From contig QNQO01000536.1 in the NCBI GenBank assembly GCA_003290165.1, positions 310,001 through 374,000 of the forward strand: DNA of 64,000 bases, in the 5' to 3' direction. The notes beneath the pieces were generated by a model. The model did not search any database. It was not told the origin of the DNA and was given only the letters and a program-made list of their open reading frames with translations. Origin of the DNA: Berberis thunbergii. Lineage: Eukaryota; Streptophyta; Magnoliopsida; Ranunculales; Berberidaceae. Made by a program: the position numbers and the translations under genes. Of the stretch, positions 10,289 to 22,429 are shown piece by piece. Position 1 is the stretch's first letter; every line of letters begins with the position of its first letter.

Positions 10289-11791
10289 GGGTTAATTGCA
10301 CTTTCCACTCTAAGACATATAGCCAATTCAGCTTTGCCCCCAATTAATATTCATGTTGCACTTTTCCCCTAAGACTAACAGTCAACGTGCCTTGACCGTC
10401 TGTTTGCAAAGTAGATTGCCAAAATACCCCTGAGAATTCAAAGGCTGAGATTGAATATTTTGTATCTCGAATATCTCATCTCGAGGAAATCCTAAGGCCC
10501 AATTGAAACCATAATCATATCTCGAGGAAAATTCAACAGTTGATTTTAAAAAATCTTTCATCTAAAATAACTCATCTCGAGGATATCCAACGGGCAAAAT
10601 TTAATCGTACACACATCTCTAGGTTAATTTAACGATCCAAATTTAATTATGCACACATCTCGAGGCAAGTATGACTATCTTGTTCGCATCTTGAGCCAAA
10701 TCTGACAGTTCATCACAAGACATATCTAATGTGGCGCGCATCTCAAGGAAATTTTGACGATTCAAAATTTTTTTGCACGCATCTCAAGGAAATCTGAAGT
10801 TTGAATACTTTTTTTATTTAATTTTGTCCCTTGAAATAAATTTGAATTTAATTTTGCCCCCTGAAAACAGAACAGACATGAGAGATGAAGGGGGAAGAAG
10901 AAGAAAAAAGAGAAAGTGGAGGAATGACGAATGAAAACAGCTCAACGGTTAGAGCTTGGCGGATGGTACCATTAGGTCATGGGTTCAAACCCAGCTTGCG
11001 GCATCTTTAGTGGGTTATGGGATCCTATAAAAACCATGTTTGCCCTTCAAAAAAAAAGCCCTAACTTTATTATAAGGGTTGTGAAACAGATGAGGAAGTA
11101 GGAAGTGGAGGAATGAGGAGGAAGATGGAGGATGAAGGGGGAGGTGGTGGCGAGGCTGCGAGATAGAGGGGGAGGAAGATTGTCAAAATTTTCTTGATCA
11201 TCTCTCAAGTCTGTTCTGTTTCAGAGGGAAAAATTAAATTCAAATTTATTTTATGGGGTTAAGTTATTGCCAGTAATTTATTATATGGGGGCAATTTATT
11301 TAAACTTCGAATTTCTTGAGACGTGTGCACGAATAAATCTAAAATGTCAGATTTGCCTCGAGATACATGTCGAATCATCATATTTGTAGCGAGACGCATG
11401 TTGGACGGTCAGATTTGCCTCGAGATGGTGTATAATTAAATGTTGATGTTAGATTTACCTAGAGATGTGTGTACGATTAAATTTGGACCGTTAAATTTTC
11501 CTTGAGATGAGTTCTTTTAGATAAATTTTTTTAAATCAACTGTTGGATATTTCTCGAGATATGATTACGATTTCAATTGGGCCTTAGGATTTTCCTCAAG
11601 ATGAGATGCTTGAGATATGAAAGATTCAATTTCAGTCTTTGATTTCTCAGGGGTATTTTGGTAATCTGCTTTGAAAATAGACGGTAAATGCACGTTGACG
11701 GTTTGTCTGAGGGGGAAAGTGCAATATGAATGTTAATTTGGGGCAAAGCTGGATTGGCTATATGTTTTCGGGGGAAAAGTGCAATTAATTC
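10289..11791. mobile_element. Non-autonomous Mutator-like element (long-TIR MULE), 1,503 bp
   Basis: Terminal inverted repeats start GGGTTAATTGCAC and end GTGCAATTAATTC. They are flanked by a perfect 9-bp target duplication TTTCAAAAA (10280-10288 and 11792-11800), the Mutator hallmark. The arms run 10289-10888 and 11199-11791, about 600 bp each and imperfectly complementary. Each arm contains a string of degenerate units built around ATCTCGAGG. The loop (10889-11198) is purine-rich and carries a SINE. No transposase is present, so mobility would need a related MULE elsewhere. Confidence 0.9.
10938..11057 (+). mobile_element. tRNA-derived SINE in the loop of the MULE
   Basis: Box A-like CTCAACGGTTAGAGC (near 10941), box B GGTTCAAACCC (10982-10992) and an A-rich end at about 11049. 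The layout matches plant tRNA-related SINEs. No clear target duplication was found. Confidence 0.65.
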
Positions 11792-11800
11792 TTTCAAAAA

Positions 11801-12229
11801 ATAAAGGTTTCTAGAAAAGATTCAAAGTTTAAAGTTTTATCAAAATGATGTACCATGATTGAAGAGAAGAGATGTCATCATGTACTAAAAGTTGAAGGAC
11901 AGAACCTTCTATTTCTTTTATTTATTAGGACATTGGTAGTTTAGGGACAAAATTGGGTTTTCACCTACTGCACGGGATCCATTAGGTTTTTCTTGCAACT
12001 TAAAGACACAACACATGATGTCTTTCAACGGCCAGTGTATTTTCATATTCTTCCTCTTTCATCATTCAAAGATGGCAATTCGACTGACTTAGCTCGTCCT
12101 TAAGCAATTTCTCCTTCAACACTATCAGATATCCTCCTCTTTCAACTGTCATTCCTCCCCCAGATCTGCAACAACCTCATCATTCTTCCGTTTTTTTTCC
12201 TGTTAGTTATCTCTGTTTCTCAAGTTGGA
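11801..12229. other. Unassigned spacer
   Basis: AT-rich, with a CT-rich patch near 12110-12220. No coding signal or repeat end recognised. Confidence 0.5.
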
Positions 12230-13800
12230 AGGCAAATATGGTAGGCATCTGCACTCTATTGTCCCCCTATATGTATCTTTCTTTTTCATGTGAGTTTTAA
12301 GCTTGTGCCTACATGATGCTAGTATGGTAAGCAATCAATTTATGCACTCTATAATGAGTGTCATAGCATGAAATTTGCATGAGGAATTGATTTAATTCAA
12401 AGGGTAATATACCTACAATTGAAAATAGATTGTAGTCAATGCCTACCATAGAAATTGCATGATGGGCCCAAGTTTTAAACAATTTTAAGACTATAATAAC
12501 TCCATTTTACATTGTTTGAACTAATGCTTACAGTCAAAATCATGATAGACAATGGTTAAAAAATCATGATTGGCAATGGTATAACGCCCATATAAATGGT
12601 TTTAAAGCAATGTCTACCATTAATTTTGATGGTAGGCAATGCTTCAAACATGTGCCTACCTTATTGTTAGTACAGTAGGCAATCAGTGAATGCGCTTTGG
12701 AACATGGTAGGCGCTGCATAACACAATTGTTATCCATTGACTATCATAGATATGAACTTCGAGATGCATAAATAATTAGTGCCAACCATTCACTTGCAAA
12801 TTTTAGATTGTTTGTATCGTGTGTCTACCATACTAGCAATATGCTAGGCAAAAATATTAAATAACTCATAGACTATAAATAGTCTTAGTGCGTGTTTGAA
12901 AACCACCCACAAGTGGGTGGTCTGGGACAATGGGCGCTGACTGACCGGTCTGTATCACACCCACCATACAATTCAGGTTGTTATAAACTTTGGCTTACCA
13001 TACTAACAATATGGTAGGCACATGTTTGAAATTAGGGGTGGGCACGGGATGGGATGAACCTCATCCCTATCGCATCCCATTTGTTCGGGATCGGGTCGAG
13101 ATAGACCTCATCCCATCCCAAACAGGTTCAGGATGGGACGAGATGAGCATGTACCAAATCTCCAACTATATAATCATAGTGCAAAACTAATCCAAATAAT
13201 CATTTGCTTATAATTTTTACAAAAATAATTGTCATATAACCAATCTAAAATGTGAAAAAGCATAAGTTTTCATGGGTTCTATTTTAGTTACAATATCCAA
13301 ACTAATGTTTCTATCTAAACAAATAATACAAAATTAAACAAGTAAATTTTCAAACAATAAATGTTTTGATTTAATTTCAACTAAACTTTCCTTTAGAAGA
13401 GTAATTTGATTAAAATTAATAAGAATAAATATTAAATAAATAAGTTCGGGACGGGATAGGCGGGATTGAAAATTTCCATCCCGATCTCATTCCACTCTAA
13501 ATCAGGACGGGATGGGATCGGGATGAGTTTGATCAATCCCAAAAGGATCCGAAAAAATTAAAACGGGACGAAATCGGGATCGCAGGATGGGACGCCCACC
13601 CCTATTTGAAATAACATTGAACATCATAGGCAATCATGAAATTTACTTGTAGTTTGTTGTTTATAAGAGATATGTACTCTGAGATACATAAATATCAGTC
13701 ATACCATCTATTTCCAAATTTAATGTTGTTTAATTTGTGCATATCATACTTCCAGTATGGTAGCAAGTCATGGAATAGACTTTCCCCACCATCACCAACA
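12230..13800. repeat. Region enriched in ATGGTAGGCA-like motifs on both strands
   Basis: At least ten degenerate copies of a GGTAGGCA core or its complement TGCCTACC occur irregularly. Examples lie near 12239, 12322, 12440, 12612, 12630, 12652, 12672, 12704, 12820, 13010, 13625 and 13756. It is not a regular satellite, and spacing varies from about 20 to over 100 bp. A 572-bp hAT element interrupts it. Origin unknown; possibly the subterminal array of a decayed transposon. Confidence 0.5.
13033..13604. mobile_element. hAT MITE, 572 bp, copy 2 of the GGGACGGGATGGG family
   Basis: TIRs TAGGGGTGGGC / GCCCACCCCTA and a perfect 8-bp target duplication TTTGAAAT (13025-13032 and 13605-13612). It has the same GGGACGGGATGGG subterminal repeats as the copy at 7471 but a much shorter AT-rich core. 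Confidence 0.92.
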
Positions 13801-15478
13801 AGGTATTTGCACATTAAACACTTCTTTGTCACCTCAGTAAAAAAAAAAAAAAAAAAAACATAAAAAATAATTAACTAAAAGCAAAGAGAAAACAAGTCAG
13901 TAAATCTGTAATACACAACCCAAAATGCGTATTCCATCCTGAAAACTTTGGTTTGCAGAAATCAAGTACATCGCCAATAACAACTTCCAAGAGTTGCAAA
14001 GAGAGTCAATGGTAGAAATGAAGATGGTCGAAAGACAGAAAGTAAGGGGACTTACTTTAAAAATCCAACCCCTCAAAAAATGAAAGCAACCAAATCTTAG
14101 TGCATGTTTATTTAAAAAAAAAAAAAAAAAACCTAGGTCGAAAAGAGAATGAAGGGAAACTTGATGTTCTGGCCTAAGGAAAAAGACATTTTCGAGAAAA
14201 AGAGAATTACACACAAAAAAGATTTAGAATTGTTCAACATAATCACACACAGACATTGAAAAAAAGAACTTTAAGATATGAGTTATGTATTGGTCATTGG
14301 ACTATTGAGTTTCAACAATACCAAAATGAAATGATGACAACACATATTAGATGAATTTCTTAAGAAAATATTTGAAAATTGCATAGACCGTTAAAAAAAA
14401 ACAATTGACATGTTTTTATGGTGTGAACACAAATTTCATTCGATTTGGGAGATCCCATGCTAAAACCAGAGCTATATAACCTTTTGTTAATTTCGACTAA
14501 AACAGGTTAAAGATAAAAATAACACGTGTGAATCAAAATTCGTCCAAAGTATCAATAAAGGTTTTCCATTCCGATAAATATTGAGATTTATTATTTTGCA
14601 ATTGGATTGATCGTATTAACCATATAGACAACTAAATGTATTTAAGACAATAAAGTAAATTTGCACAAAAAGTATAAGACATAGATGTATAGAAACAAGT
14701 ATTGTCTATAAATCAAATATCTCGAGTACAAAAATCACATATCACAATAGTATATTGGTTAAATGATATATGGGCACATTTTTATTAATATTTATTACCC
14801 CAATTTTATGTATGTTAGCTTTAAATTAGTTATTTAAGCATAATTCATATAATTTTGGGTTTTCAATGATGAAAATGGGGGTGTGTGGATATACAACTGG
14901 CTAAAACCTATGATTTAAAGTTGTTAATTTACCCAAATACTTTCTTTTGAACCCATCAGACCCACGCCCAAATACTTCCCATTTTAATTTTTTTTCTCAC
15001 CAATTTTATTTGTTTCTTTTACCCATTTGAAGTTCGAAACCATATTTTTTTGCTTATTTCCCTCCAAGTTGATTCCCTTTTGATACTTACGCGTAAGCAT
15101 TCCCATAAATGTCTTACCCAAAACCCATCCAAATAGATCCCAAAATATTCTATTTATATAACAACAAATTTTGGAATATTATTCATTTGTCTGCTTGTGT
15201 GAGCCAACAAATTGAAATTTCAGATTCGGTTCGGAAATACCATGAACTTGTATGAAGCTTGGGCCTAGACATTCTAAATTTTTTAGTTCCACTCTGACTT
15301 GGGCTCCTTTTTTGCATTATGAAAATACACCAGCCCAGTGTCATCAAGCTAGTGGTATAGGTTTTGAATTGTGGATGAGGAAGCTATTTAGCTTGTAAAT
15401 ACTTTGATAAATAGATATCAAACATTATTTGTACAATTTAAAAAGGCAGGTCTCAACAAAAGTTCATTTTTCTTTATC
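13801..15478. other. Unassigned AT-rich region with homopolymer tracts
   Basis: Contains A-tracts at about 13840-13858 and 14113-14130 and otherwise AT-rich sequence. No coding similarity, TIR or LTR recognised. Confidence 0.5.
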
Positions 15479-15493
15479 AAGTACAAATCAGAA

Positions 15494-15600
15494 GCCAAAG
15501 GTAGCCAAGTTGGTTGGCTAAGGCTATGGTGGTTTGGCCCCCACGTCTTGGGTTCGATACCTACCAACAACATGGGGTGGGAAAGGTTAAGGGTTAAAAA
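15494..15600 (+). mobile_element. tRNA-derived SINE with 15-bp target duplication
   Basis: Box A-like TAGCCAAGTTGGTTGGC, box B GGGTTCGATACC (15550-15561) and a short A tail. It is bracketed by an exact 15-bp duplication AAGTACAAATCAGAA at 15479-15493 and 15601-15615. The perfect duplication suggests relatively recent retroposition. Confidence 0.85.
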
Positions 15601-15615
15601 AAGTACAAATCAGAA

Positions 15616-16019
15616 ACGATTTATTTAATATCTTTATTAATTCTTTAATTCTTGTCATTTACAATTCAATAATTTAATTTCAAGGTTTGCATTTTCTTTC
15701 CTTTATTTCTACATTTTATTTTACTTATACTTTTATTTTCTTATTTGTTTATTGCTCTTCATTTTCTTCAAGTTTCAAGCATTGTGAATGTGCATTAAAA
15801 GTGCTCTTAGTTGAGGCACTAGAAGCGATTGTCTATTTCTTCGAGATACCTATTGGAATTCAGCTTACACGAATTCCTTACACATCATAATAGTTTGGAG
15901 TGATTTACTTTTATACCTAAGATTTTTTTTTTTAGCACATACCGTGGAAAATTTTCTGGATTGTTTTGATCATTGATAATGGTTGGGGCGAGAGGAAGGA
16001 ATGATGTAGCCATTCTCTC
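15616..16019. other. Unassigned spacer
   Basis: AT-rich. Nothing recognised except a possible transition into the gag of the next element. Confidence 0.4.
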
Positions 16020-19000
16020 ATATGGTAGATAAGAATTAATGGTTGACAATAGTGGAAACCAAAACACATTTCATGTTCCTGATAATCGGAACAACACTGG
16101 AAGCGTAGAAAATCAAGGGGGCATTGAGGTTCACATAACATAAATGAGAACTGCACAAGAAAATTTGTGTCCGTAGTTGAATCCAAATTTTGACCACCTT
16201 GAAAATATGTTGCGTGGCATGATAACAATGGTAACTTCGTTGAACCAAAGATTGGATTAATTGACTACACCCCTTGAACACTACTCAAAACACGCAAAAC
16301 AATGGTAATGACAACTTGAACATACCAAACAATTAACACCAACATTTGTGCAATCCTAGCATTTGCACCGTACATTATTGGACAAAATGATAGGCAAAAT
16401 GTGGAGAGTTTATACATGTTTGCATACCCATAGCCTGCATATCAGTTCACAACTCCGCATATGCAATAAACAAATGGGTTTCAAACACAATATAGTCAAC
16501 CTTATACTTCATACATTCCTGCTCCTATTGCCCAAACCAGAAAGACAACTAATGTAGTGAATAAAAATGAATTAGTAGACATAGTACATGAGTTACTAGG
16601 ACCAATGGATCTGGAGGTGCAGACACCTACATACAAAAACCTTACCCTGATAGGATAAATATAACACCACTACCACTAGGGTATAAATTCTAACTTGTGA
16701 CATTCACTAGCCAATGTGGGGATGCAGATGGTGTTGATTTACATAAAATCAGGTTCTTCCTAAATTCATTGACACACGCAGCTTTCACTTGGTTCATAAG
16801 CAAGCCTCAAAATTTAGTTTTGGGATGAAATATTTGGAATTAGGGGTGCGCATGGGACGGGATGGACCTCATCCGAATCCCATCCCGTTCTTTTGGGATC
16901 GGGAGGAGATAGACCTCATCTCGACCTTGTCCCATCCCAAAAGGGTTTGGGACGGGACAGGATGAGCATGTATACAAAGAAAACAAGAAAAACTAATATA
17001 CATATATCACTAAGCTGTATGGACTCAAACACACTCGTCAGTTGTGTCCATCTTGATATAAGTCTTTATTACATCAATGTTTATTGTGGCCCATTTAGAA
17101 TGTCTTGATGGAGATCCGATTGGGCTTCTTAATTACTGGAGAAGGATGGTGAAGTTGGGTTGCAGGGGAGGAAGGTGGGATGGTTGAGCTAGTAATGGAG
17201 TTGTAATGAACAAAAGTGGAGGAGGCATTGATGCATCAACAATGGAAAAAAGGTCTTATAAGTTTCACATTTTTAAAGTTGTACTTATAATTTGTGCATA
17301 TTAATGCAACAATTGCGAATTACAAATCTAACCAAATGCTAACTAGATTATGTTTAATAATGAAGATATCGTGGTTTCACAGTTTCAGTTATGTGCAATC
17401 GCAATATTTATAACATTCTCGTTTGGTATTTTGGTTTTGTGTTCTTTGCATACCTTAATTTCTTGCATATTTTCTTACATTGTTTAATTTGATTTGCTAG
17501 GTTCACGCCAAATAGAAATTGCTACCATTGCTGGTTAACTCTTGTAAGCCCATCTTTGATCAATATATATCTAGTACCATTTACGACAATTAAGCAAAGG
17601 TAAATCAATTGATTAATGTCTGCACTCTGTCTTGTAATACTTATAAAACCTTAAAAGTGGATTAAATTCGATTAAAGAGACAATGATAATTGAGGTTGAG
17701 GACAACAAGATCAGATTTTGCCATTACTAAAACCACTTGAAATTCTATTTTCAACGGTTTGGGGTTCCACTAGAGATGATGCTCCACAAGGATTTCCAAC
17801 TCCTCCCTCCTAATTGGCAACCTATTTCTATCCCTGGCAAAAATTTATGCAATTGCAGTTAAAAATGAACCCAGCTGAAACCATGCTACAAGCCAAATAC
17901 AATGATATTGAAGAAAATTTTACTAATGTATGTAATTGCAGTCTTAAATAAGTAATTAGGAAAATTGATTGGAAGAAATGTGTCACTCACATCCTATGCT
18001 CTGGTACGACAATGGGGATGAATGAAACTATTGCGAATTTCCCAATAGATTACAACCCTTCAACAAATATCAGAATGTGTATCACTTTCACAACCATTAT
18101 CATCAAGTTTTCTACTTTCTTTTCAGAAATGTTTGATATTTCTACCCTGATGGCAATCCCAATTGGTGTTGTGCAAGAAAAAAAATATTAAAATCAATAC
18201 AATATATTTTAAAAAATCAATTCGAGACGGGACGGATGGGCGGGATTGAAAATCTACATCCCGATCCCATCCCACTCCAGATCGGGACGGGATCTGGATG
18301 GGATTGATCAATCCCAAAAGACCCGAAAAAAGTCAAAACGAGATTGCAAGAAGGGAGCCGCCCCTAGTTGGAATAAATCTTTCATACACAATTCTTTTCA
18401 AACAGAACCTGAAGTGACAATAGCTTATCTAGCAAGACTATATCAAATACATTATGAAAAGGCAACTCAATACATCAATAGGTTTAATAGGGCTAAAATT
18501 GAATGCAATATAGTTCTATCTGAATGGGAGTTTATAAATTGGCCTAAAATGGTTTAGAATTTAAGCTAAGGAAAACGTTTGTTGGCAGAGAATTTAGAGA
18601 CTTAGTTGAACTAATTGCTAAAGTTTCTTGATTTGAAGCCTTATTGGAATAAGAACAAGAGAGGAATAGTTCCATTAAAATCTACCATAAACATCCAAAT
18701 CTAGAAATATGTTGTAGAAATTGTGGATGAATAACCCTTTACATGTGAAGCTTTAGTAAAGGAAAAACACTATTGCTAAAGCATACATGAGAAAATGAAG
18801 GGGACCAGTGAAAAAAAACTCATTTAATATTTCTAAAATCTATCAAACATTCGCTCATTTATTGAAAGGGAAGTATTAAAACTTCCTAAAATAGTCAAAT
18901 TGCCAAACAAAAAAGTTTATTGTAATCATTGGTCTCACTCTACAAATGAATGTTCATTTTCTTCTGAGAAGGAAAAACTCAAATTTTCAGATAAATCAAT

Positions 19001-20151
19001 GGGAATTGACAGGGATCCATTTTCAACAGTAAATGAGATGAGTGTAAATGTTGGTAATGTAAATCACTAGTCGGGAAAAGTAGTATTCAATAAGACCAAA
19101 TTTTTGTTCAACACCGGGGCATAGCATGTGGTTTTGAATTCTCATGAGAATGAAACCACAAGAAAATGAAGGCCAAGGAGCCAAAATTGGCCCTACCAAG
19201 AAGAGTTGGGTTCAACAATCCCATGTTTGAGAGATTAAGTATAGGTTTCTCTGCTGGCTTGGATAACATAAAACCAATTTGGGGCAAATCCAAAGGCAAG
19301 TGGACCTTAGCCCTTGGGTCTAGAATATGAAAACACTCACCTAAAGGGTTAGTAGTGGGTGTACCCGATTTGTTTGTTTTGTAGGAACCAAGAGTGGTCC
19401 AGAGTATGCAGGCATTGTTCATCAAGGACAAACCTATTTTTGTAAAACTAAAGCCAACTACTGCAGACGTGTGAAATTTCATAGAGCCAAAGTTCCCCAT
19501 CCTTGATTCAAGATTTACAAGAGGAAGATTCAGAGAAATATTTTCTATGGCTGTCTATTTCGAATCAGCCTAATCCTAGGTTTACTAGAGATTGCATGAA
19601 AGAGATATGGAACCTGCACAGATGGAAAAAGATAACAAATTAGATTACAAGATGATTTACTACAAGACATGCTCGATGGGAAAATGGGCAATCCTACGAT
19701 TCAATTTGGTACTTTACCTCAAGATGTGGTAGTAAACATGGCATTCACTTGGCCTATTACTTTTGCTACCAATGAAAGAAAAGAGGTGGAAACCAACCCT
19801 GAAAGCACAAAAGATTTGGAGATTTGGTTGAATGAAACTAGATTCTCCAACGGGTTTGAAGTTAATATAAATTTTAAGAAGTTATAAAGATTGTTTTGCT
19901 TGGGATTATGATGAATTGCTTGGATTAAATAGATCATTGGCAGAGCATAAATTACCAATTAAATCTAATTGCATGCTTGTGAAACAACAACCAAGGAGGA
20001 TGACACCAGAGGTGACTTCGAAGGTTCAAGAAGAAGTTGAAATGCTTCTCAAGGCTGGATTTATAAGGATTGCAAGGTATGTTGAATAACCAACCCTCTA
20101 ATATAGTTCTAGTTGTAAATAAAAATGGAAATCTCAGAGTTTGCATATTGA
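16020..20151 (+). pseudogene. Decayed Ty3/gypsy gag-protease-RT fragment (Athila/Tat-like), twice interrupted
   Basis: Gag homology runs to 16840 (a QCGDADGVDLHKIRFFLNSLTHAAFTWF-like stretch at 16715-16790, shown in part). It resumes in the same protein region at 18375 (NSFQTEPEVTIAYLARL, then FVGREFRDLVELIAKVS near 18570). A knuckle-like YCNHWSHSTNECSF lies at about 18920. The protease motif near 19097 reads FNTGA where the family has DTGA. RT N-terminal sequence with LPIKSN and EVEMLLKAGFIRIARYVE lies at 19945-20085. RT then stops at the next LTR. Many stops. A hAT (16841-18366) splits gag and a Tat-like element (from 20152) splits RT. No LTRs of its own were found here. Confidence 0.75.
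16841..18366. mobile_element. Non-autonomous hAT element, 1,526 bp, copy 3 of the GGGACGGGATGGG family
   Basis: Left end TAGGGGTGCGCATGGGACGG, right end GCCGCCCCTA. Near-perfect target duplication TTTGGAAT / GTTGGAAT (16833-16840 and 18367-18374, 7 of 8). Gag homology is continuous across the insertion once the element is removed. The end repeats are more diverged than in copies 1 and 2. The core has no transposase and nothing I recognise. Confidence 0.85.
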
Positions 20152-20662
20152 TGATACATCAAACAACCATTCAATCATGGCCGAACACATGGCATAAATC
20201 ATCTCTCATAAGGGATAATTAACAGGTTCAATCACTAAAGCCCAAAGAGGCATTAATAATGGACCATGATCCAAGTTAAAGGCCCAGACTTCATGCTCAA
20301 CGAATCTCTCCCTTCAGAGGACAACAACATTACGAAGGAGACAAGTTATGGCAATAATCTCTCCTCCAAGGACGTATCCCAATAAAGGAAGAGACTGTGG
20401 TGATAAACGTCCCCCTTCATTGCACCATGCATAATGCTTAAGTCATGCGCAAAGTTAATTACTCTTATTATATAAGGTAAAGGAGAGAGAAGAGAAATGA
20501 AGTATGCGAAAACCCTACAACTATACTCTATCCAAATTCATCATCTTCTTCAGTTTACTGACTTAAGCACCGAGGTGCCTTCGACCACCAACAAGGTGGT
20601 CTTTGGCAATCTAACCCTATTTTGCAGGTCAAATATCGAGGAAAACAGATTTGGATGCATCA
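20152..20662 (+). repeat. 5' LTR of the Tat-like element
   Basis: Starts TGATACATCA and ends TGATGCATCA, so the two ends are near-palindromic with TG...CA termini. A TATA-like TATATAAG lies near 20470. Only one LTR is found in the window. Confidence 0.7.
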
Positions 20663-20663
20663 G

Positions 20664-20682
20664 TTTGGCACTGTTCGTGGGA
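20664..20682 (+). promoter_or_regulatory. Primer-binding-site-like motif after the LTR
   Basis: TTTGGCACTGTTCGTGGGA closely resembles the TTGGCGCCGTCTGTGGGA motif that follows the 5' LTR in many plant Tat-lineage elements. Confidence 0.65.
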
Positions 20683-20715
20683 AACGATAGTTTCCTTTAA
20701 GAAAAAATAATTTTA

Positions 20716-22240
20716 GTGGTTTCCTTAGAACAAACCAGCAACGAGAAATACAGTGCAAATGGAACCCCTACCAACTCTCAAGCTTGCAATACACAAGATA
20801 CTACTGCCATTGGCGAAACTCAGCTGTCGAGCGAAAACATCCCTAATTCAGCATTGGGGGAACTAGGTGTGCAGAACAGTGAGTTACCACTACAAGATTT
20901 GGTGGTTTCCACCATTCGACTGTTACCCCAAGCCCTTACTCTTGGGGAATAGTAATGGACCCTCGTGTGGATCAACTTTTAGCCCACATAACCCAACTCA
21001 CCAAAGTAGTCAAGAGATTCACACAAGTTGAGTGCAGCAAAGATCCACCAAAGTAAAACTCTGGCAATCGTCTTCAGGGGAACCAAGAAGTTCTTGTAGA
21101 GCTCCGAAGGTCCAACCTTGAAAGAAAATAACCTCAAGACAACTGGTGGACTTGCCTCACAAATCCCATTCAGGACTAGTGTCACAAATCTGAACATATT
21201 ATATGAACTTGTCATGCCACCCTTCTCCGATCAGATCATGAACACTCATCTGCCCAATAAGTTCATCCCGCCAAAGTTTGAACCTTGTGATGGTTCCACC
21301 GATCCATCAAGTCACCTGCGCCACTTTCACTATTTGATGGCGCTAAAAGAAAGCTTAGACTCTACCATGTGTAGAACCTTCCCAACCAGCCTCACGTCCA
21401 CGACGGTAAATTGGTATAACAACCTCTTGCTACGATCAATAGACTCATTTCAAGTGATGGCCACAACCTTCATTAATAGATTCATCGACAGTCAGCGGAT
21501 CAGAAAGGGTCCACACTACTTGCTTCACATCATGCAAAAACTTGATGAGACATCAGGGTACATGTTACATGATTCACTGATGAGTTGACCAGATTGACGA
21601 TGCAATGATGACACGGCTGTTACTACCTTCACTTCCGGACTCAAGAGAAGACAAATGTACAATTTCTTAACTCTAGAGTCTCAAAAGAGCACGGTGGCCT
21701 TGTTGAAGAGTGCACAAAAATACATCACTCTTGAAGAAATATGGGCTACCAAGAAGAGCAACGAGGTCGTCAAAAAGTCTCTCCTAACGAACTGGAAAAT
21801 AAAGAAAAAAATAAGAGAAGGCAAGAAGCAAAGCGATAAACTGTGGGAGGACAACGTTCATCCCAAAAGGTATCGGACAGTAATAGGTCTGACTATAGAA
21901 AATAAAGGTTCAGAAAGCTACAGTTGGGTAGAGTAAAGCTGGGATGGTCAACTAACTTGATCGATGCGAAGTACACTGCTTTAAAAACAAGTATGGCAAC
22001 GGTTCTGAAAACTGTGACAAACTGGGAAGACGTCAAATGGCCACCCAAACTGAGGGGAGATCTGTCAAGACAAGATAAAAGCAAATATTGTTCTTTTTAC
22101 CATGACCATGGACATGATATCGAGGATTGCCACAATCTGCGGAAAGAAATCGAATACTGGGTCCAGAGGAGACGGCTCAGCAAGTTCATCGGTCTAAAAA
22201 AGAAATTGTCCAAGGGAAAAAAATGGACCCCTCAGTAGGA
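20716..22240 (+). pseudogene. gag of the Tat-like element
   Basis: The longest open part, 21118-21588, has the plant gag core: PPKFEPCDGSTDPSSHLRHF, then WYNNLLLRSIDSFQ. The C-terminal zinc finger YCSFYHDHGHDIEDCHNLR is at 22087-22143. Stops at 20950, 21586 and elsewhere break the frame. Confidence 0.8.
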
Positions 22241-22429
22241 CCAGATGAACAAAACGAAGGATTGATATATATCTTAAAAGGCATGTACAGAGATAAGGAG
22301 CAGTTTAATTGATCACGAAAGCGATCCCTCAAAGAATTGTGAACAAGAATACATCACCATGATTTTCCTGCCCAACAAGCCATAATAGACCGCCCAACGC
22401 CTATTCTGACTTTTTTCGAAAGGGATATG

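Noticed and set aside
9693..15600. tRNA genes suggested by GGTTCGA-type box B sequences
   Set aside because: No acceptor stem or cloverleaf can be drawn, and A-rich tails with flanking duplications identify SINEs.
19108..19500. 130-codon minus-strand open frame
   Set aside because: It lies within the decayed plus-strand gypsy region and shows no domain; probably chance.
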